A stretch of DNA of 64,000 nt from Sanghuangporus weigelae (GCA_033182465.1 CP137318.1:2170001-2234000), one strand, 5' to 3'. Shown: positions 1-12,536, numbered from the stretch's first letter. Notes: generated from the letters alone by a model not told the origin. A program made the numbers and translations.

Positions 1-1005
1 TAACGAAGAGAACAGACCCCCACCAGGAGATTCCGACTTCTCGCTGATATCACCTAATGACGTGAAGAAGTCAATTTCATCCTCCTCCTCAGAATCTGCA
101 TCGTCAAATTTCTTCGATAGGGAGCCACGTGAAACATTCTTGGCCTCCGCTTCCTCTATTTCGGCGTTGAAATCTTCAAGGTTGAAGAAATCATCATCAA
201 GTCCCGCATGCCTCTTTCCGCGATTTCCCCGTAGCCCTGGTCGACGTGAAGGTCCTGCGTCTAGGTCCATATGATCCTCCTCCTCTTCCATATCTTCCTC
301 GTCGGAGGACGGGTCCCTGAGTTCTGTAATCTTTTCTTCCAGCTCTTCCTCGGCAGATTCATTGCCGTCGTCCTCGTCTTCGCCATTGCTTTCCCCTTCG
401 TCATCCTCTTCGCTGCGCATGTCGAGCCCTTCCAAGCCTGCCATTTCCTCAAGCTCGTCGGAATCGAGCCCATCGTCGTCATCATCATCGTCGCTCGAAT
501 CGAGTCGGTCTCGGCCCGTCATGTCACCAGCAACAAAGGCTTCATCCAACGTGTCGCATACGTTCTTCGCTTTCAACTCTAGTTGTGCCCAGATTTGTTC
601 ATCGTCCATACCATCAACAAAAAGCGCCGAAAGCGGCGTCGCATTGAGAATAGCGTGATTAATAGGAGGCGCTCGTTTTTCCTCTGCCAGATTTGTAGAC
701 CGGACCTGAGCGCGGGTCTGTGGTGCTTCCGCTGGACCAATGGAATCCAGCAGATCCTTCAAATGAGGGAAGGCTCGAGATTCGGATTTGAGAGCTTCCA
801 AGGAAGCCATATAAGCCACGTCATCTTGTCCAGACAGAAGACATAACTCACTTAAGTCAAAGATATATTTCGCTGCGGTCAGTGCGGCTTCCTGAATGTC
901 ATTATCACCAGAACCGTATGCCTCGGGTTTCTCGTCAATTAAAGAGACCAAGCGACTAAGCTCGGCAGGTAATTCGTTTTCAGTGGAGACATTTTCAGCG
1001 CTCAT
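1..1005 (-). CDS. MPP10: U3 snoRNP protein Mpp10, N-terminal part (cut by window edge)
   Basis: Mpp10 is part of the U3 snoRNP/SSU processome in the nucleolus, where it acts in early 18S rRNA processing. From ATG at 1005 one minus-strand frame stays open to base 1, about 335 codons, so the C-terminal half lies outside the window. Seen: an N-terminal helical region, then DDEQIWAQLELK, which matches the DDEQIW box of human MPHOSPH10, then long Asp/Glu runs, and DDFFNLEDFNAE followed by EIDFFTSL, the acidic DxFF motifs of this family. The upstream in-frame stretch has no better ATG before a stop, so 1005 is a reasonable start. No intron is needed. The identity is firm; only the missing 3' part limits the entry. 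Confidence 0.93.
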   Translation of the reverse strand, partial: MSAENVSTENELPAELSRLVSLIDEKPEAYGSGDNDIQEAALTAAKYIFDLSELCLLSGQDDVAYMASLEALKSESRAFPHLKDLLDSIGPAEAPQTRAQVRSTNLAEEKRAPPINHAILNATPLSALFVDGMDDEQIWAQLELKAKNVCDTLDEAFVAGDMTGRDRLDSSDDDDDDDGLDSDELEEMAGLEGLDMRSEEDDEGESNGEDEDDGNESAEEELEEKITELRDPSSDEEDMEEEEDHMDLDAGPSRRPGLRGNRGKRHAGLDDDFFNLEDFNAEIEEAEAKNVSRGSLSKKFDDADSEEEDEIDFFTSLGDISEKSESPGGGLFSSL

Positions 1006-1753
1006 GGCGCTGAGTAGAAGTTGCACAGAGACAAGGTGGGTGTTCTGGACAAAGTGGTTCGGAAATACAACCGAGTCGACAAAATTAGTAGCACAGAAAT
1101 TTCCTTCAGCTGAACAAACACGCGCAAACAGATCGAGTCGCGTCTCTGACAGTTGTTTGTTTTTGACTCTATCTACCTTTGCTGTGCCTTCTGAGGCTCA
1201 TTCATATTGTTTCTATTCGTCTGCTATTTCCCTAGGGAAGAAATGATTACTCCAAGGAGGACAATGGTAAAGAAGCATTGTTGTTCTAGAACACGACGTG
1301 AGATTTCAACGACATTCGAAGAAAAGAGGGATCTCATGTTGTGGCCAAAGCTCAATGACCCAGGCTCTCGGCAAGTACCAACTACAATAGGTACGAACAG
1401 ACTCGCAGACAGGAAAGAGACTTTGGGCCTCGTAAAACGATTATTTCGCATGCCCTCACAACGTTGTTGTTGGCAACTATAGTTTGCTTGCCTTTTCTGG
1501 TAGAACAAGCTTTTGTGTTTGTCTCTGGGCGCTTTCCATTTATCGTTGTGGCATATGAAAACAATGAATCGGCCGGCACTGGAAAGTATAAAATGTGCGA
1601 CTCAAGTTCAAACTGTTTATCGTGCTCTTTATTCTTTTTCTCCCGTCACGTCAAGTGTCTGGACACTACATTCATTTCTTGAAACTTAGAGCCTTTCCTT
1701 TACGCCTTTAGTTTTTCCAAGTCATTTTCTTTCGTCCAGACACCCTTCATACG
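1006..1753. other. Divergent intergenic region MPP10 / Sur7-like gene
   Basis: About 750 bp between two divergent starts. I see no convincing gene. A TATAAA at 1587-1592 and a pyrimidine-rich stretch just before 1754 probably belong to the promoter and leader of the plus-strand gene. The short open frames here have no recognisable protein. Confidence 0.5.
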
Positions 1754-2681
1754 ATGATTGCCGGTCTTTCAAAAGCCGTGACGCTTTACCTCGCCACAAT
1801 CCTGGCCTTGACGGCTCTGTTTTTGACCTACTTCGCCTTTCTGGCACCAGTCCTCCTTTTGGAGGATAGGGTCTCCCTCTTATCAATCAATCCGTCGACA
1901 TCTCTGCAGGATAATCCATCCTCAAGTAACGATGTTGATGGTCCGACTCTACACATCGGCGCGCTCGGTCGGTGGCACAGACCTTTCTCTCATTAGAGTG
2001 AATTATTCATGTGGTTGTTAATAGGATCATGTTCACGATCAAAGCGTGATGAGGACCTTAATTGCACGCAAGCCACGCTATCTCCAACATACGGTCAGGC
2101 TGCTTTCCCGACCATTCGACCTTCCACTTACTTACCGTACTCCGACCAGACCTTTCCGACCTTCCCTCCAATGCGTCTCTACTTTTATCCGGACCTCCGT
2201 CAGCCTCCCCCGGCTTCATCGCAGTCTCACTAGGCTTCTCTACCATTTTTGTATTCCTCTTTTCCGTCATCTCTTTGCGGAGTAAGTTGGGCCCGAAGCT
2301 GGGCGCTGCATTGGACAAACCTTTCCTCAACCGTGCTGTTGCATGGCTCGGCTTAATAGGATTCATGATCGGTAAGAAATCACTTACTCAACATTTCAAT
2401 CGAAAAGCTTACAGGCTTCTAGGTCTGACTGCATTCCTTGTTATTCGCATGTGGTTCGGAAAGGCCATCGATGACTTTAATTCGGATATCAAGAGCTTGG
2501 GCAATGATGGACCGGCTTTGGTTGCTTCCGCGGGCAATGGTTTCACCAGTACGTTCTTCCTTCGATTTCCCTCGTATGTGAGTTCCTAATGGGATTCTTA
2601 GTGGTCTGGGTGGGATATTCATTCCTCGCTGTTCCCCTTGTGTGTTCGTTGGCAAAATTGCATGTTACAGCGGGCAAATAA
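1754..2681 (+). CDS. Sur7/PalI-family four-helix membrane protein
   Basis: Model: 1754-1967, 2025-2093, 2150-2371, 2423-2548, 2602-2681, giving 236 aa in perfect phase. Sur7/PalI proteins sit in the fungal plasma membrane (eisosome/MCC sites or the pH-sensing Rim pathway). Seen: an N-terminal hydrophobic segment (residues about 10-35), then LHIGALGSCSRSKR, the family's extracellular G-x-C motif, then NCTQATLSPTYDLS, then three further hydrophobic segments (about 95-120, 135-165 and 205-230) and a short tail ending in AGK. All four introns are GT-AG and 50-57 bp long. The match supports family membership, but I cannot tell a Sur7 paralogue from a PalI/RIM9 protein. Confidence 0.82.
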
Positions 2682-3213
2682 AATAAAGAAGTAGTTTCAA
2701 TTACCCACGAATGGAGATTATTCTCTCCAGCATATGTGATATTTGCGGACTTTACTGGACTATATCATATCTATATACGTATAACTATCCTTCCTCCTTC
2801 GCGAATGTTGATTTACGTGCATTACATAATGGAGATCATTGTAGTTTATGTAAACTACCACATAGTCCCGTCCCTAATATGAGCTTTCTTAAGCAGTCAA
2901 TCTGGTTTAGAATCCCTCGTTTCAGCGGTACTCTAGTATTCCGTGCAGCAAGCATCTTGTCAAGTAGTGCTGAGGCCCTCTTTAGTATGCTAGTGTCCGT
3001 CACGGTTGTCCTCTTTGATTGGACGACGATCCAACGTTCATGTTCAGAATCACCGCTGGCTTGGCATATTCGGTCCGAGTGCCGTCATGCCGCTTTCCGT
3101 CCGCGATCGAGTTATTTCCGGCCATCCTCTATGGACTTAAGACGGTCGGCTCGGACAAAAGTCTTATAAAGTACCTACCTATGCATCACTAGCTACTTCA
3201 GTTGCCCTTCATT
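2682..3213 (+). promoter_or_regulatory. Intergenic region with TATA box before the PL8 gene
   Basis: No gene is recognisable in this 530-bp stretch; the 152-codon open frame inside it has no family features. TATAAA at 3165-3170 lies about 45 bp before the PL8 start at 3214, so it is a likely core promoter element. Confidence 0.5.
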
Positions 3214-6200
3214 ATGAAGGCAGTCACGGCCCGGGTCTGCGCTTGTTTTCTAGTTCACACCTATTATCTTAGCGCTTTGGTGCTTGCTCAACTGTCCTCT
3301 GAGTCAGTGGACGCTTCAAAGGCTCTTTCTGACGTTTCCAGCACCCCCTTTCAAACTAATAAAGCTTCCAGCGGTTCCGGAGCCCAGGAAACACACTCTT
3401 TTGCTTCTTACTCGCTAACCACGACGTATATACCTTCCGTATCCAACACATTGCCAACAAGCAACGCGAGCGGTTCATCAACTAGCGCCTTCAGCTCGAA
3501 TTCAAGTCTCTCATTTGATGAACCGACGCAAACGAGCTCTGATTTTCCCTCCCCACCAACGTCAACTCAGTCCTCTAATTCGACGAATGCGACTGATATC
3601 GATACCATTCTTGCGCGGAGATTGGAAATAATTGTTGCTTCGGCGACACAGGTGACAAGTATATCTTCATGGTAACTCATTCTTATATTTCTCGCGAAGA
3701 TGATGACGGAACTCACTGTCTGATTTGTAAAGGTTATCTACTCTGCAGGAAGATGGAAGCTGGCCAGCTTCAGAAATTGATTACACCACGGGCTGCGAGT
3801 TTGTATGTCTCTCTATGACGTGCCAGTCCGTTTCATAGTGTTGACTTTGGTACAGTGCCCAACGGGCCAATTGGCCTGCCCAGAATCATTGGTCGCGTGT
3901 TTGTAAGATATATAAAAACGCTTCTTATCACGAGTGCCTTTTCTAATTGTGATTTGAAATAGTGACAATGGCATCTGCATTTCATGATGGCCTCGAGAAT
4001 GCAACTCAATGGGAGAACAACACCGAGCTTCTCTCAGCGATATCTTCGGTTATGGACTTCTGGTTTTCTAACGACATGGCGAGTGACGACTGCGTTGATG
4101 CTGGCGGTCTAGAGGCGTGTCGTGAGTGCATAAATATCCATACAGAGTAACGTATGTGAACCCTAAATACTACTGGCAGCATGCGGAACTCCCGGATTTT
4201 GGAACACAAACTGGTTCTCCAATGTACGTGTATGACTTGATGGAGAAAACTCTGATTTTCACTTTACGCGGCGGCTACCCTGTTGTCAGGTCGTGTTTGC
4301 TCGTAAATTCAAGTCTGACTCCGGATCAATTCAGCATCTGCACCCACATCCCTGGTCGCGCATACGCCACACTCAATCGTAATGTGACCACTGTGAATAT
4401 TGTTTCAATATCCAACTTGAATATTATTTACCATTATTATTTTAGCTTGGGACTTACACAGGGGCAAACCTACTAGACATAGCCAGCATTGGAATTGATC
4501 TGGCCACAAACTCTTCTCTTATCGGCGACGCTTATACGAGGGTGCACAACGAAGTTGTAGTTCAGGAGGCTGTCCGAGCAGACGGAATCAAACCTGATGG
4601 GAACTTTTCGCAACACGGTGGTCTGATTTATAATGGGAATTACGGCAAGGACTAGTGAGTAAACTATTTATTTGTGGAGCTATTCATTCCATTCCATGGA
4701 TTATTTGCAGCTCGAATGCTGTTATCGAGTTAGAGATAGCCGCTGCCGGTACACAGTTTCAGGCTGGTGAGACTTCTCGCGAGGCTTTTGAGGCGCTGAT
4801 GGACGGTGACCAATGGATGATCTATCTTAATGTTGAAACTGGCGTACTCCATTGGGACTTTGTAAGTGCATTGACTACCGTGGGTGATCTGGTCTGACAT
4901 TATCTGCTGCTGTAGAGTGTTGTTGGAAGGATGATGAGCTTCCCTGTGGCTGATGACCAGCGAGCTCTCTCTTTTCTGCACAGTCGAGTGTAAGCTAATT
5001 TGAGAAAACACACAGGGCCACCGCAAGTATCAGGATGAACGTAACAGAAATCGCAGCCCTCGGCGATCTTTGGGAGTCATCCACTCTACTCGATGTATAT
5101 GACACGCTAGAAAAAAACTCCACGACTGCAAACGTCGGATCTATCAGTGGTAATCGTATGTTTTACAGTAATGATTATATGGTAAATCCCTCGAGTATCG
5201 ACTCCTTAGTTCAGCTCTGATATTCCCGCTTTTGCATCGATTTTCAAAGTCGCATCGTGGTCCAGGATACATTTCTACACTCCGCATGCATTCGAATCGA
5301 ACGACCAACACTGAATGCCTCAATACGCAGAATCCTTTTGGATTCCACTTATCCGACGGCACCGTCTATACCCATCTGACTGGATCCGAATACGAGGACA
5401 TCGCCGCCTCTTGGGATTGGAATCTTATTCCTGGAACGACCGTCGACTACAACGCGACACTCTTGAGCTGCGACAACGCTAGTTTTTCAGGCGTTGAATC
5501 GTTCGTGGGCGGCGCAAGTACGGGGAGCATTGGACTGGGGGCCATGCGCTATACGAATCCTTTCACGAGTTCGCTGCATTGGCAGAAAGCGTGGTTCTTC
5601 GTAGAAGACAACGTTCAGCATGTCATGCTAAACAACCTCAGTTCCGACGAGCGTACCAGTATTTTCGATTCTTGACCAACGAAAGCGCACTACGAATATA
5701 ATCATTAATGGTCTGACTGTCGATGGCGGAAATTTCTCTCAACCGACGACATTATGGCACGGAAACGTTGACTATACATTCCCATTGAACTCGTCATTCG
5801 CCTTGAGTGTTGAAAGTGGTCCGAGAACAGGCAATTGGACAGTGCTTGGAATATCAACGCAGCCACTCACGACTGTCGATCTGTTCTCAGCCTGGCTAGC
5901 GCATACAGATCTTGCAGCCGGTATTTCGTATACGACTTTCCCCGCCGTTGAGTATCAAGACTTCCTTGGACGAGCGGCTACAACCTTAATAGTCGACGTA
6001 CAAAATGATCCCAGTATATTTGCGGTTTTAGATGTTGTCCACTCAACGGCGATGATCGTCTTCTGGGAGGAGAAGGGCGGCGAGGTGACCATTCCACCTC
6101 TTTCAGGTGGAGTTGCGCCGATCACAATATCATCGGACAAGGGATTACTAGTTATCCTCGAGATGCAAACCTGGAACTTGACTGTGGCAGAGCCCACACA

Positions 6201-6345
6201 GACTGCTACTGACGCAAAAGTCAGTTTAGAGTTGCAATCCGGGGATGCACCGGAAGGATGGTGTGGTGAAAGAACGAAATCGATGTCTATAGTGTTACCT
6301 ACCGGAGGACTTGCAGGAAGCAGCGTCTCCGCTTCACTCATTTAA
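3214..6345 (+). pseudogene. Secreted polysaccharide lyase family 8, frame broken twice
   Basis: PL8 lyases cleave uronic-acid-containing polysaccharides (chondroitin, hyaluronan or xanthan type) by beta-elimination. The ATG at 3214 starts a signal peptide followed by a Ser/Thr-rich linker. Exons 3214-3671, 3733-3798, 3856-3902, 3963-4121 and 4180-4223 read in phase (WLSTLQEDGSWP, GCDAQRANWP, CGTPGFWNTNWFSN with the catalytic Asn). The next exon (SCLLVNSSLTP, from about 4290) cannot be joined in frame with any GT/GC-AG pair. Exons 4446-4654, 4711-4861, 4916-4989, 5034-5181 and 5250-5671 are again in phase and carry SQHGG, NGNYG (His, Tyr) and SVVGR. At 5672 the frame hits TGA, while the conserved DQRKRTTN continues one base over to the stop at 6345. 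Either sequence errors or a decaying gene; if expressed, it needs a different splice pattern. Confidence 0.62.
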
Positions 6346-6499
6346 TATACGCTCATTCTTTACTTTGGACCTTCAGACTTCGGTATCATTTACTGTATAG
6401 AAGAATGTTCGTTGTCACTGGCAATAAATTCGTGCAGCTAATACTGAAAACAAACGTCCTATAATAACATGTGCGGAAACAGCAGTGACTTGAATACAA

Positions 6500-7412
6500 T
6501 CAGAAAGCGGGTTGGCCCTGGAAACCATCTACAGGCTGATCGAAGCCAGTATCCTGTTGATACGCTGGCTCCTCTGCTGGAGGCGGGGCTACAGCAGCAG
6601 CAGCCTCCCGGTGGTCCGACGTGGGCTCTGCCACGATCTTGTCCACCGGAGGATCCGTGATCTGGACGGAGTCCGGAAGCTGTTTCTTGGGACCTGTTAG
6701 ACCCTCTGGGTCCCAGCCCTTCATGCTGTTTGACCGCAAGCGCAGTTAGTATAACGCACGAATAGGGTACACTTTGAGGCATACATTTTGACTTTGATGC
6801 CGAGCACACCTTGCTTGAGCAAGACGTGACGGACGGCGTAGTCCACGTATTCACGCGCGGGTTGACCAGAGTGCACCATGAAACCATCAGTGAATTTCAT
6901 TGACTTGGCACGGGCAGCACGAAGTTTCCCAGACACGACTACTTCGCAGCCCTTTGCACCAGATTCCATAACGAAACGGAGGACACCATAGCATGCACGA
7001 CGGACGGCGAGACCGCCGAGAAGTTTGTAACGAAGAGATTCGCATTGCGCTACAGCAGATAAACCACGGTGCTGAACCTTCTCGGCGTACAATTCGAGCG
7101 AGTTCTCCGGGAACTTGAATCGTTTCTGGATGAGTGAGGTGAGTTCTCGGATTCGGCGGCCCTTCTCGCCAAGGACCTCCTGAGTGTGAGTAGCACGGAT
7201 AATGATCTACAGCATGAGAGGAAGATAAGAGATTGTATGTAAGCTGCACAGATAACGAAAGAACGTACCTCGGTGCGAGCGTGAGTTACACGAACATCGC
7301 AGCCAGAGTAACCCTCCTCTGCGAGCTCACGAGTGAAGAATTCGTTAAGTTCGGCGCGGAATACACCGTCGGCGACGAACTTGCGCTTCTTGCTGATTTG
7401 AGCTGTGGCCAT
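6500..7412 (-). CDS. RPS3: 40S ribosomal protein uS3 (S3)
   Basis: Exons 7412-7269, 7206-6785 and 6725-6500, 263 aa. uS3 sits at the mRNA entry of the small ribosomal subunit. Seen: [18 protein letters not shown] at the start, the KH type 2 domain with [10 protein letters not shown] (GxxG loop, residues about 65-70), [18 protein letters not shown], then [30 protein letters not shown], and GPKKQLPD before an Ala/Pro-rich tail. Length agrees with fungal S3 (about 240-265 aa). Both introns are GT-AG, 59 and 62 bp. The 3' end lies 154 bp from the end of the convergent PL8 gene. Confidence 0.97.
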
Positions 7413-8291
7413 TTCTGCATAGAGGAGAATGTCATAGTCAGCTATCCATCTAATCCGTATTGACCCAATCCACCTCATTCCAACCAACACATTTCCAACA
7501 GTAGTATTCCATACACTCACGAATAACTTATAGATGCTAGAACATCAAATAGAAACTCACTTTATGAGGATGGAGGGGTCTGGTCGACGTCGTCGTTTTA
7601 CACTACGATCCACTTGGCTTGAATGACACGCACGCAACTCTTTGCATCACGTGATGGAAAACTCAGTTTTTATTTCGTTTTTTTTTTGTTTGTTTGTACA
7701 TAGTACTCTTCACTACTAACTCGTTTATCTGGTGCGTATTTTTCGCCTTGTTTGCTTTTTCGATGATGAGTGCCGTAAAGGCCTCTATTGGCACCTCTTA
7801 GTCGAGTTTGTGGCGTCGGCGGATTTCTTCCACCGTCGACTCAAAGCTGAGATGAATGACATTCTGATAATACCGCTTTTCCTTCTCTTTTCCGTGTCGG
7901 ACTTCTTTATCGCGTATCAATGCTAACTAGTAAAAATACCGGTTGCAGATTCTGCTGGTCAGCTGAGATGGTGCCGTTAGTCGCAGGCGGATAGTAACGA
8001 TGTGAGAAGGCGAAAGCGGTGCTTCGTGATACTTTTATCTTCAGTATATAAATGCATGCATTATTGAATTGACGAAGTATTCCATGGACAGAATTGAATT
8101 GATCGGTATGTAAAGAAAGTGATGCATCGCGTGGATGAAGTAACATACATTATATTGTTGCGTTGCGCTTATCTGCATCAGCGCTACTTATCTTTGTCCT
8201 GAGCTGAGTGCTAACTACAGTGACTTTGGGGCACAGCGTATATATACCTCATCTTCATCTATCATCTCGCACCATTTCCAGTCCCTCACCA
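7413..8291 (+). promoter_or_regulatory. Divergent intergenic region uS3 / amidase
   Basis: About 880 bp between two divergent starts. A T-rich run lies near 7671-7690. TATATA at about 8239-8246 is about 50 bp before the amidase ATG and fits a TATA box. No coding potential recognised. Confidence 0.45.
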
Positions 8292-10465
8292 ATGCCTACT
8301 TGGCAAGAACTCGTGGCAGATAAACAGCAGCGTCAGAAAGCTGCCATTCCAAAGGACTGGTTAATCACTCTGCCTCCTGACTCTCAACTTGATGTCACCA
8401 ATGTTCCGCAGACTTGCCGTTTGCTATCCCCCGAAGAGCTTGAGATAACTGAGACAACTGATGTTGCTATTTTACTTGATAAACTTGCAAGCGGGACATG
8501 GTCCTCCGTCGATGTGACCCGTGCATATTATAAACGTGCCATTGTAGCCCAACAAGTCGTGAGTCCTTTATTCCCGTGTAATTCGGTGCTGAGGTGCTAA
8601 CTCATTTTCAGACTAATTGCTTGACGGAGATTTTTGTAGAACGAGCACTTGCTCGCGCCACTGAATGTGACAACTATCTCAAAGAGAATGGCAAGCCCAT
8701 AGGACCGTTACATGGTCTTCCTATCTCCCTCAAAGACCAGGTTTGCTTGAAAGGACTCGAGACCACTATGGGTATGCTACGCGTCTTCTGCGCGTCTTCT
8801 GCTCGCAATGTCTTGCTCATTTGCATCAGGTTATGTTTCTTGGATTGGCGAATACGCCGAACGTGATGCCACACTGGCTGTTATCCTGTACGAGGCGGGC
8901 GCTGTACCTTTCGTCCGCACAAACGTTCCACAAACACTCATGGTGCGCTGCGCTGAATTTCGTTCCGGGATTGCCTCCGGATGTGTGTCTAATCCGTATA
9001 TATCTTAGTGGCCCGAGACGTTTAATAATGTTTTTGGACGAACCGTTAACCCGCATAATCGCAATCTTACATGTGGTGGGTCCTCGGGAGGCGAGGGTGC
9101 TCTCATCGGCATGAAGGGAAGCCCACTTGGAGTTGGTTCCGATATTGGAGGGTGAGTCAGCTGCTTCCTCTTCCAGAAGTTCGATGAGAATCGACGCTAT
9201 CTCACGCTTCTCGTAGATCTATCCGCATCCCGAGTGCTTTCAACGGACTCTACGGTCTGCGGCCTTCATATAACCGGATCCCTTACGAAGGTTCAAGAAA
9301 TTCTATGGAGGGCCAGGACTCCGTTCCATCTGTTCTCGGCCCACTTTCAAACTCTCTTTCAGGCCTGAAAGCATTTATGAAGGCTGTTATCGGCTTAAAG
9401 CCGTGGACGAAAGATCCACTTGCCATTCGGAAAACATGGGATGAAGAAGCGTATCAGCTCAAAGAACGTGGTGACGGCAAGGATCTCTGCTTCGCTATCC
9501 TATGGGATAACGGTGTGACTATTCCTACACCCCCGATCCGTCGTGCATTGGAGACGACGAAGAAGGCACTTGAAGCTCAAGGAATAAAAGGTGGGAGCGC
9601 GGGCGGTCTCAACGCTTCTGTTGACCCTGAACTTCAGCTGATCACCCTTTTCCTCATACAGTCGTCGATTGGCCCGCATTTGATTACGGAGATCTCTGCC
9701 TAACTTTGGTTCGTAGAAGCATGACTGCAGAACAACATTCGTCAGCTGTTATTGGCTGATATTTTCTCGCTTTAGAGCAAAATTTGGGCTTCCGGCTCCC
9801 AAGATGATTATGCCGCGACAGTCGCAAAGATCGGCGAGCCTATAATTCAGACAATGGCTCCAGATGGTGTATCTTCGGGTACTGAATGGTCTTCTGACGC
9901 AGCGTTGGAATCTCAGTCGGCATTCGGACTTTGGCAAATTCAGAAGAAACGTGCTCAAATTCGCAAAGCTCATCTTGATCTCTGGGAATCAACTCGTAGT
10001 CTCACTGGCACGGGTCGCCCTGTTGACGCTATTATCGCGCCCGTCGCTCCTTCTGCTTCGGCACCGCACGGCATGAATCGGTGCGCATAGACTTTTGGCC
10101 AGGATGTGTGATTCTTGAACTGACTGTTTTACGACTTGGTGCAGAGATGCAAGCTATACGGTGGCTTGGAACGGGCTAGATTATCCTGCCTGCGTGTTCC
10201 CCGTCTCCAAAGTTGATCCTACTCTCGACGTAAAGCAACCGCGTGACAAATTCTTGAGTCCAACCGATGAGTTCGTTTACAATCTCTGTAAGTGCTTCCA
10301 TGTGTGTATGCTTCTAATGTGAGACTAAGAATGGATTGAAATCACGAAGATGACCCGGAGGTATGGAAGAACGCTCCAACGACGTTGCAGCTTGTTGGAC
10401 GGACGCAAGAAGACGAGGCTGTCCTTGCTATGACTGAGATTGTGGACAAAGCGCTCAAGGCGTAG
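8292..10465 (+). CDS. Amidase (amidase signature family, acetamidase-like)
   Basis: Nine exons: 8292-8558, 8612-8771, 8830-8942, 9009-9151, 9217-9590, 9662-9708, 9776-10080, 10145-10287, 10350-10465; 555 aa with every phase consistent. Amidase-signature enzymes hydrolyse carboxamides with a Ser-cisSer-Lys triad. Seen: GLPISLKDQ (Lys about 130), CGGSSGGEGALI (cis-Ser about 205/206) and GVGSDIGGSIRIPS (nucleophile Ser about 229), followed by NGLYGLRPS. The C-terminal part WNGLDYPACVFPVSKVD is typical of fungal acetamidase/general amidases. No signal peptide, so probably cytosolic, for nitrogen or amide catabolism. The substrate cannot be read from the sequence. Confidence 0.93.
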
Positions 10466-10625
10466 AAAGATTACACTTGGGATGCTATCGTGTCCGTTCT
10501 TAAAGAATGTTAGTTGTCACCATGTATAAAGATAAAAGCCGGCACTGGTAGGAGCTTAAAATCGATCAAAGATCACTAGAGTTATGGCATCCTCATTTTT
10601 TGATGAACAGACTTGGATCAAGCCG

Positions 10626-11976
10626 TTAGGACAGATAATCAGTATCAACCCAATCCGCATAATCGCTACCGACTGCCGATGCAATCGTGTACTGATCGGC
10701 CTGACTGTCCGTAAGTAGCGTAGAAAACGAGGGCCTATTAGCGTTCTCTACACCCGGACCAGTGCTGTTGAACTCTGCAAAGAGGATGTTATCGGTACGA
10801 GGATCACCAGTGTTCCAGATCGACCAGATCGCATTATTGAGCTGTTCACGAATACTCAGTTAGTAGCATAACGTAGTGGACAATAACTCACTGGTGCATT
10901 AATGACAGTATTTTTGAAAATTACTCTAGTCAGCAGGTATCAACACGCTGAATTCTCAGTATCATGATCGAGTAAGCTTACTTGGCAAAATCTCCCCAAG
11001 GACGACCAAGGAGTACGTTCCCCGTGACATTTTCAATCGCGTCTGAAGCTGCAATGATCGTGTTTTTGTTGAAGACATCTAACGAATGCCTGATAAGAAT
11101 AGCAGACTTCAAGGACCAATCAATCGCGTACAGCTACCAGAATCGTTGGCCTCCCGACCAGACGCGGTGATGCATCCCGCACCTTTACTTGCTATGGTGT
11201 TGCCTTCAAAGTAAGCGAGACCTTGTCGTCCAAAAATGAAATCGACAGCCCCCTATAAAATCCACGTCAGTGTCTACATGCAGGATTCTAAAACAGCGGT
11301 CTACTTCAATGAATGACTTGAGATAGACTTGCGTCCCGACATTCGCATACAAAGTATCCTATATAATATGAAATACCCTTAGCTTCCATTGTCTAGGTAT
11401 ATATCGGATAGAACTTACCTGGTATGAGAAAAAGCGACATGCATACGCGCCGAACTTGCTTCCGTATTGGCTGATTGCAATAGCTTGTCCGTTCGTCTGC
11501 GAAACACCGAAGTCATTCCGAATGTCGATGTTATACAGTGCCACATTGTCGCTCTTGATCCTCAGAGTTCCGGACGCATCATCACTCCCAGCAGTCCCTA
11601 AAGAAGCGGAATGTGCTAAGATGACCTGATTCGCCGCGAAGTTCATGGTATCAGTGGTGTAGCCATAGATCTGTCAAGAGAAGACGATAGATTTTCACCG
11701 TGTCAAGTGATGCAAGTATGCAGGATGGCTCACAGTAACAGGTCCAGGTCTATCAATGAGCACTTGCTCTTGATACGTTCCAGGAAACATGAATATTGTT
11801 TGAAAAGAAGAGTCATTTTGAAGAGAAGAAACAGCGGAAGCTAGAGTCTTGAACTGGCCAGATGTCGTGGCAGTCGGATTAACCACGATGGCTCCATCAG
11901 GGGGAGAGATTCTAGAGGCCGCATTTGCTGAACATGCGAGAACTGAAAACACAGTAAAGAAAATGGGCAACAGCAT
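10626..11976 (-). CDS. Pectin methylesterase (CE8), secreted
   Basis: Seven exons: 11976-11734, 11670-11419, 11358-11305, 11252-11138, 11078-10982, 10925-10892, 10841-10626; 336 aa. The enzyme removes methyl esters from homogalacturonan outside the cell. The start MLLPIFFTVFSVLACSANA is a clear signal peptide; a GTG-initiated extension up to 12021 is not needed. Family landmarks: FPGTYQEQVLID, then YGYTTDT, then SYQ/DTLYA (general acid Asp), EGAVDFIFGR (nucleophile Asp) and LGRPWG (Arg). Ends ADWVDTDYLS. Intact counterpart of the damaged copy at 14562-15923; a thiolase gene lies between them. Confidence 0.93.
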
Positions 11977-12536
11977 TCGTGTCGTAAATGTCAGGCGCTC
12001 CGCATCTTCATCATTTCTCACTTCTTCCTTAAATTCGCTGGCGGGGAGTTTACAGACTCAGTTTACTTGCGACGGACCGTTACGTGGCAGACATGAAATT
12101 GCAGGAGAATCTTGCCGGCCCGCCAGAAGCGGAAGAGAATTACAGCGTCGTGCTGTATTTCCTTTTGAGTCATCCGAAGATGCGCAACTCTAAAGAGTAT
12201 GCCATAGGACTACGCTTCCCCATGGTTATTTCTGGCAGGAGAAGCTGAATACCACGTTCCTTTTTGGAGATGAAAGAATATCTTGGCTTTGCTGCCTGTA
12301 TCTCTTACAGAGCACAGAGCCGAGTATTGTGAACAACGTAAGTGTCCTTGATCATGGGACAGCGTCCTGAAGAAGGCAGTTATAGGACCTCGCAGCAGCC
12401 GACAGCGCTCCTAGCGCTCGTACAAGAGTTGATTGACTCTATATACCTTCGTCGCGCTGTTATTCATGATCCGCAAAATTTGTGAATCTTCAATGTCAAT
12501 TAATAGAACCCATGAGAAGACAAATGAAACAGGAGA
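11977..12536. other. Intergenic region, pectin methylesterase promoter
   Basis: 560 bp between the pectin methylesterase start (11976, minus) and the thiolase stop (12537, minus). It holds the thiolase 3' end and the esterase promoter. No gene seen. Confidence 0.4.

Noticed and set aside
2711-3169. 152-codon open frame between the Sur7-like and PL8 genes
   Set aside because: No recognisable domain, odd composition, and it covers the likely PL8 promoter with a TATA box.
11984-12021. N-terminal extension of the pectin methylesterase to 12021
   Set aside because: The upstream initiation codon would be GTG; the ATG at 11976 opens directly into a proper signal peptide.
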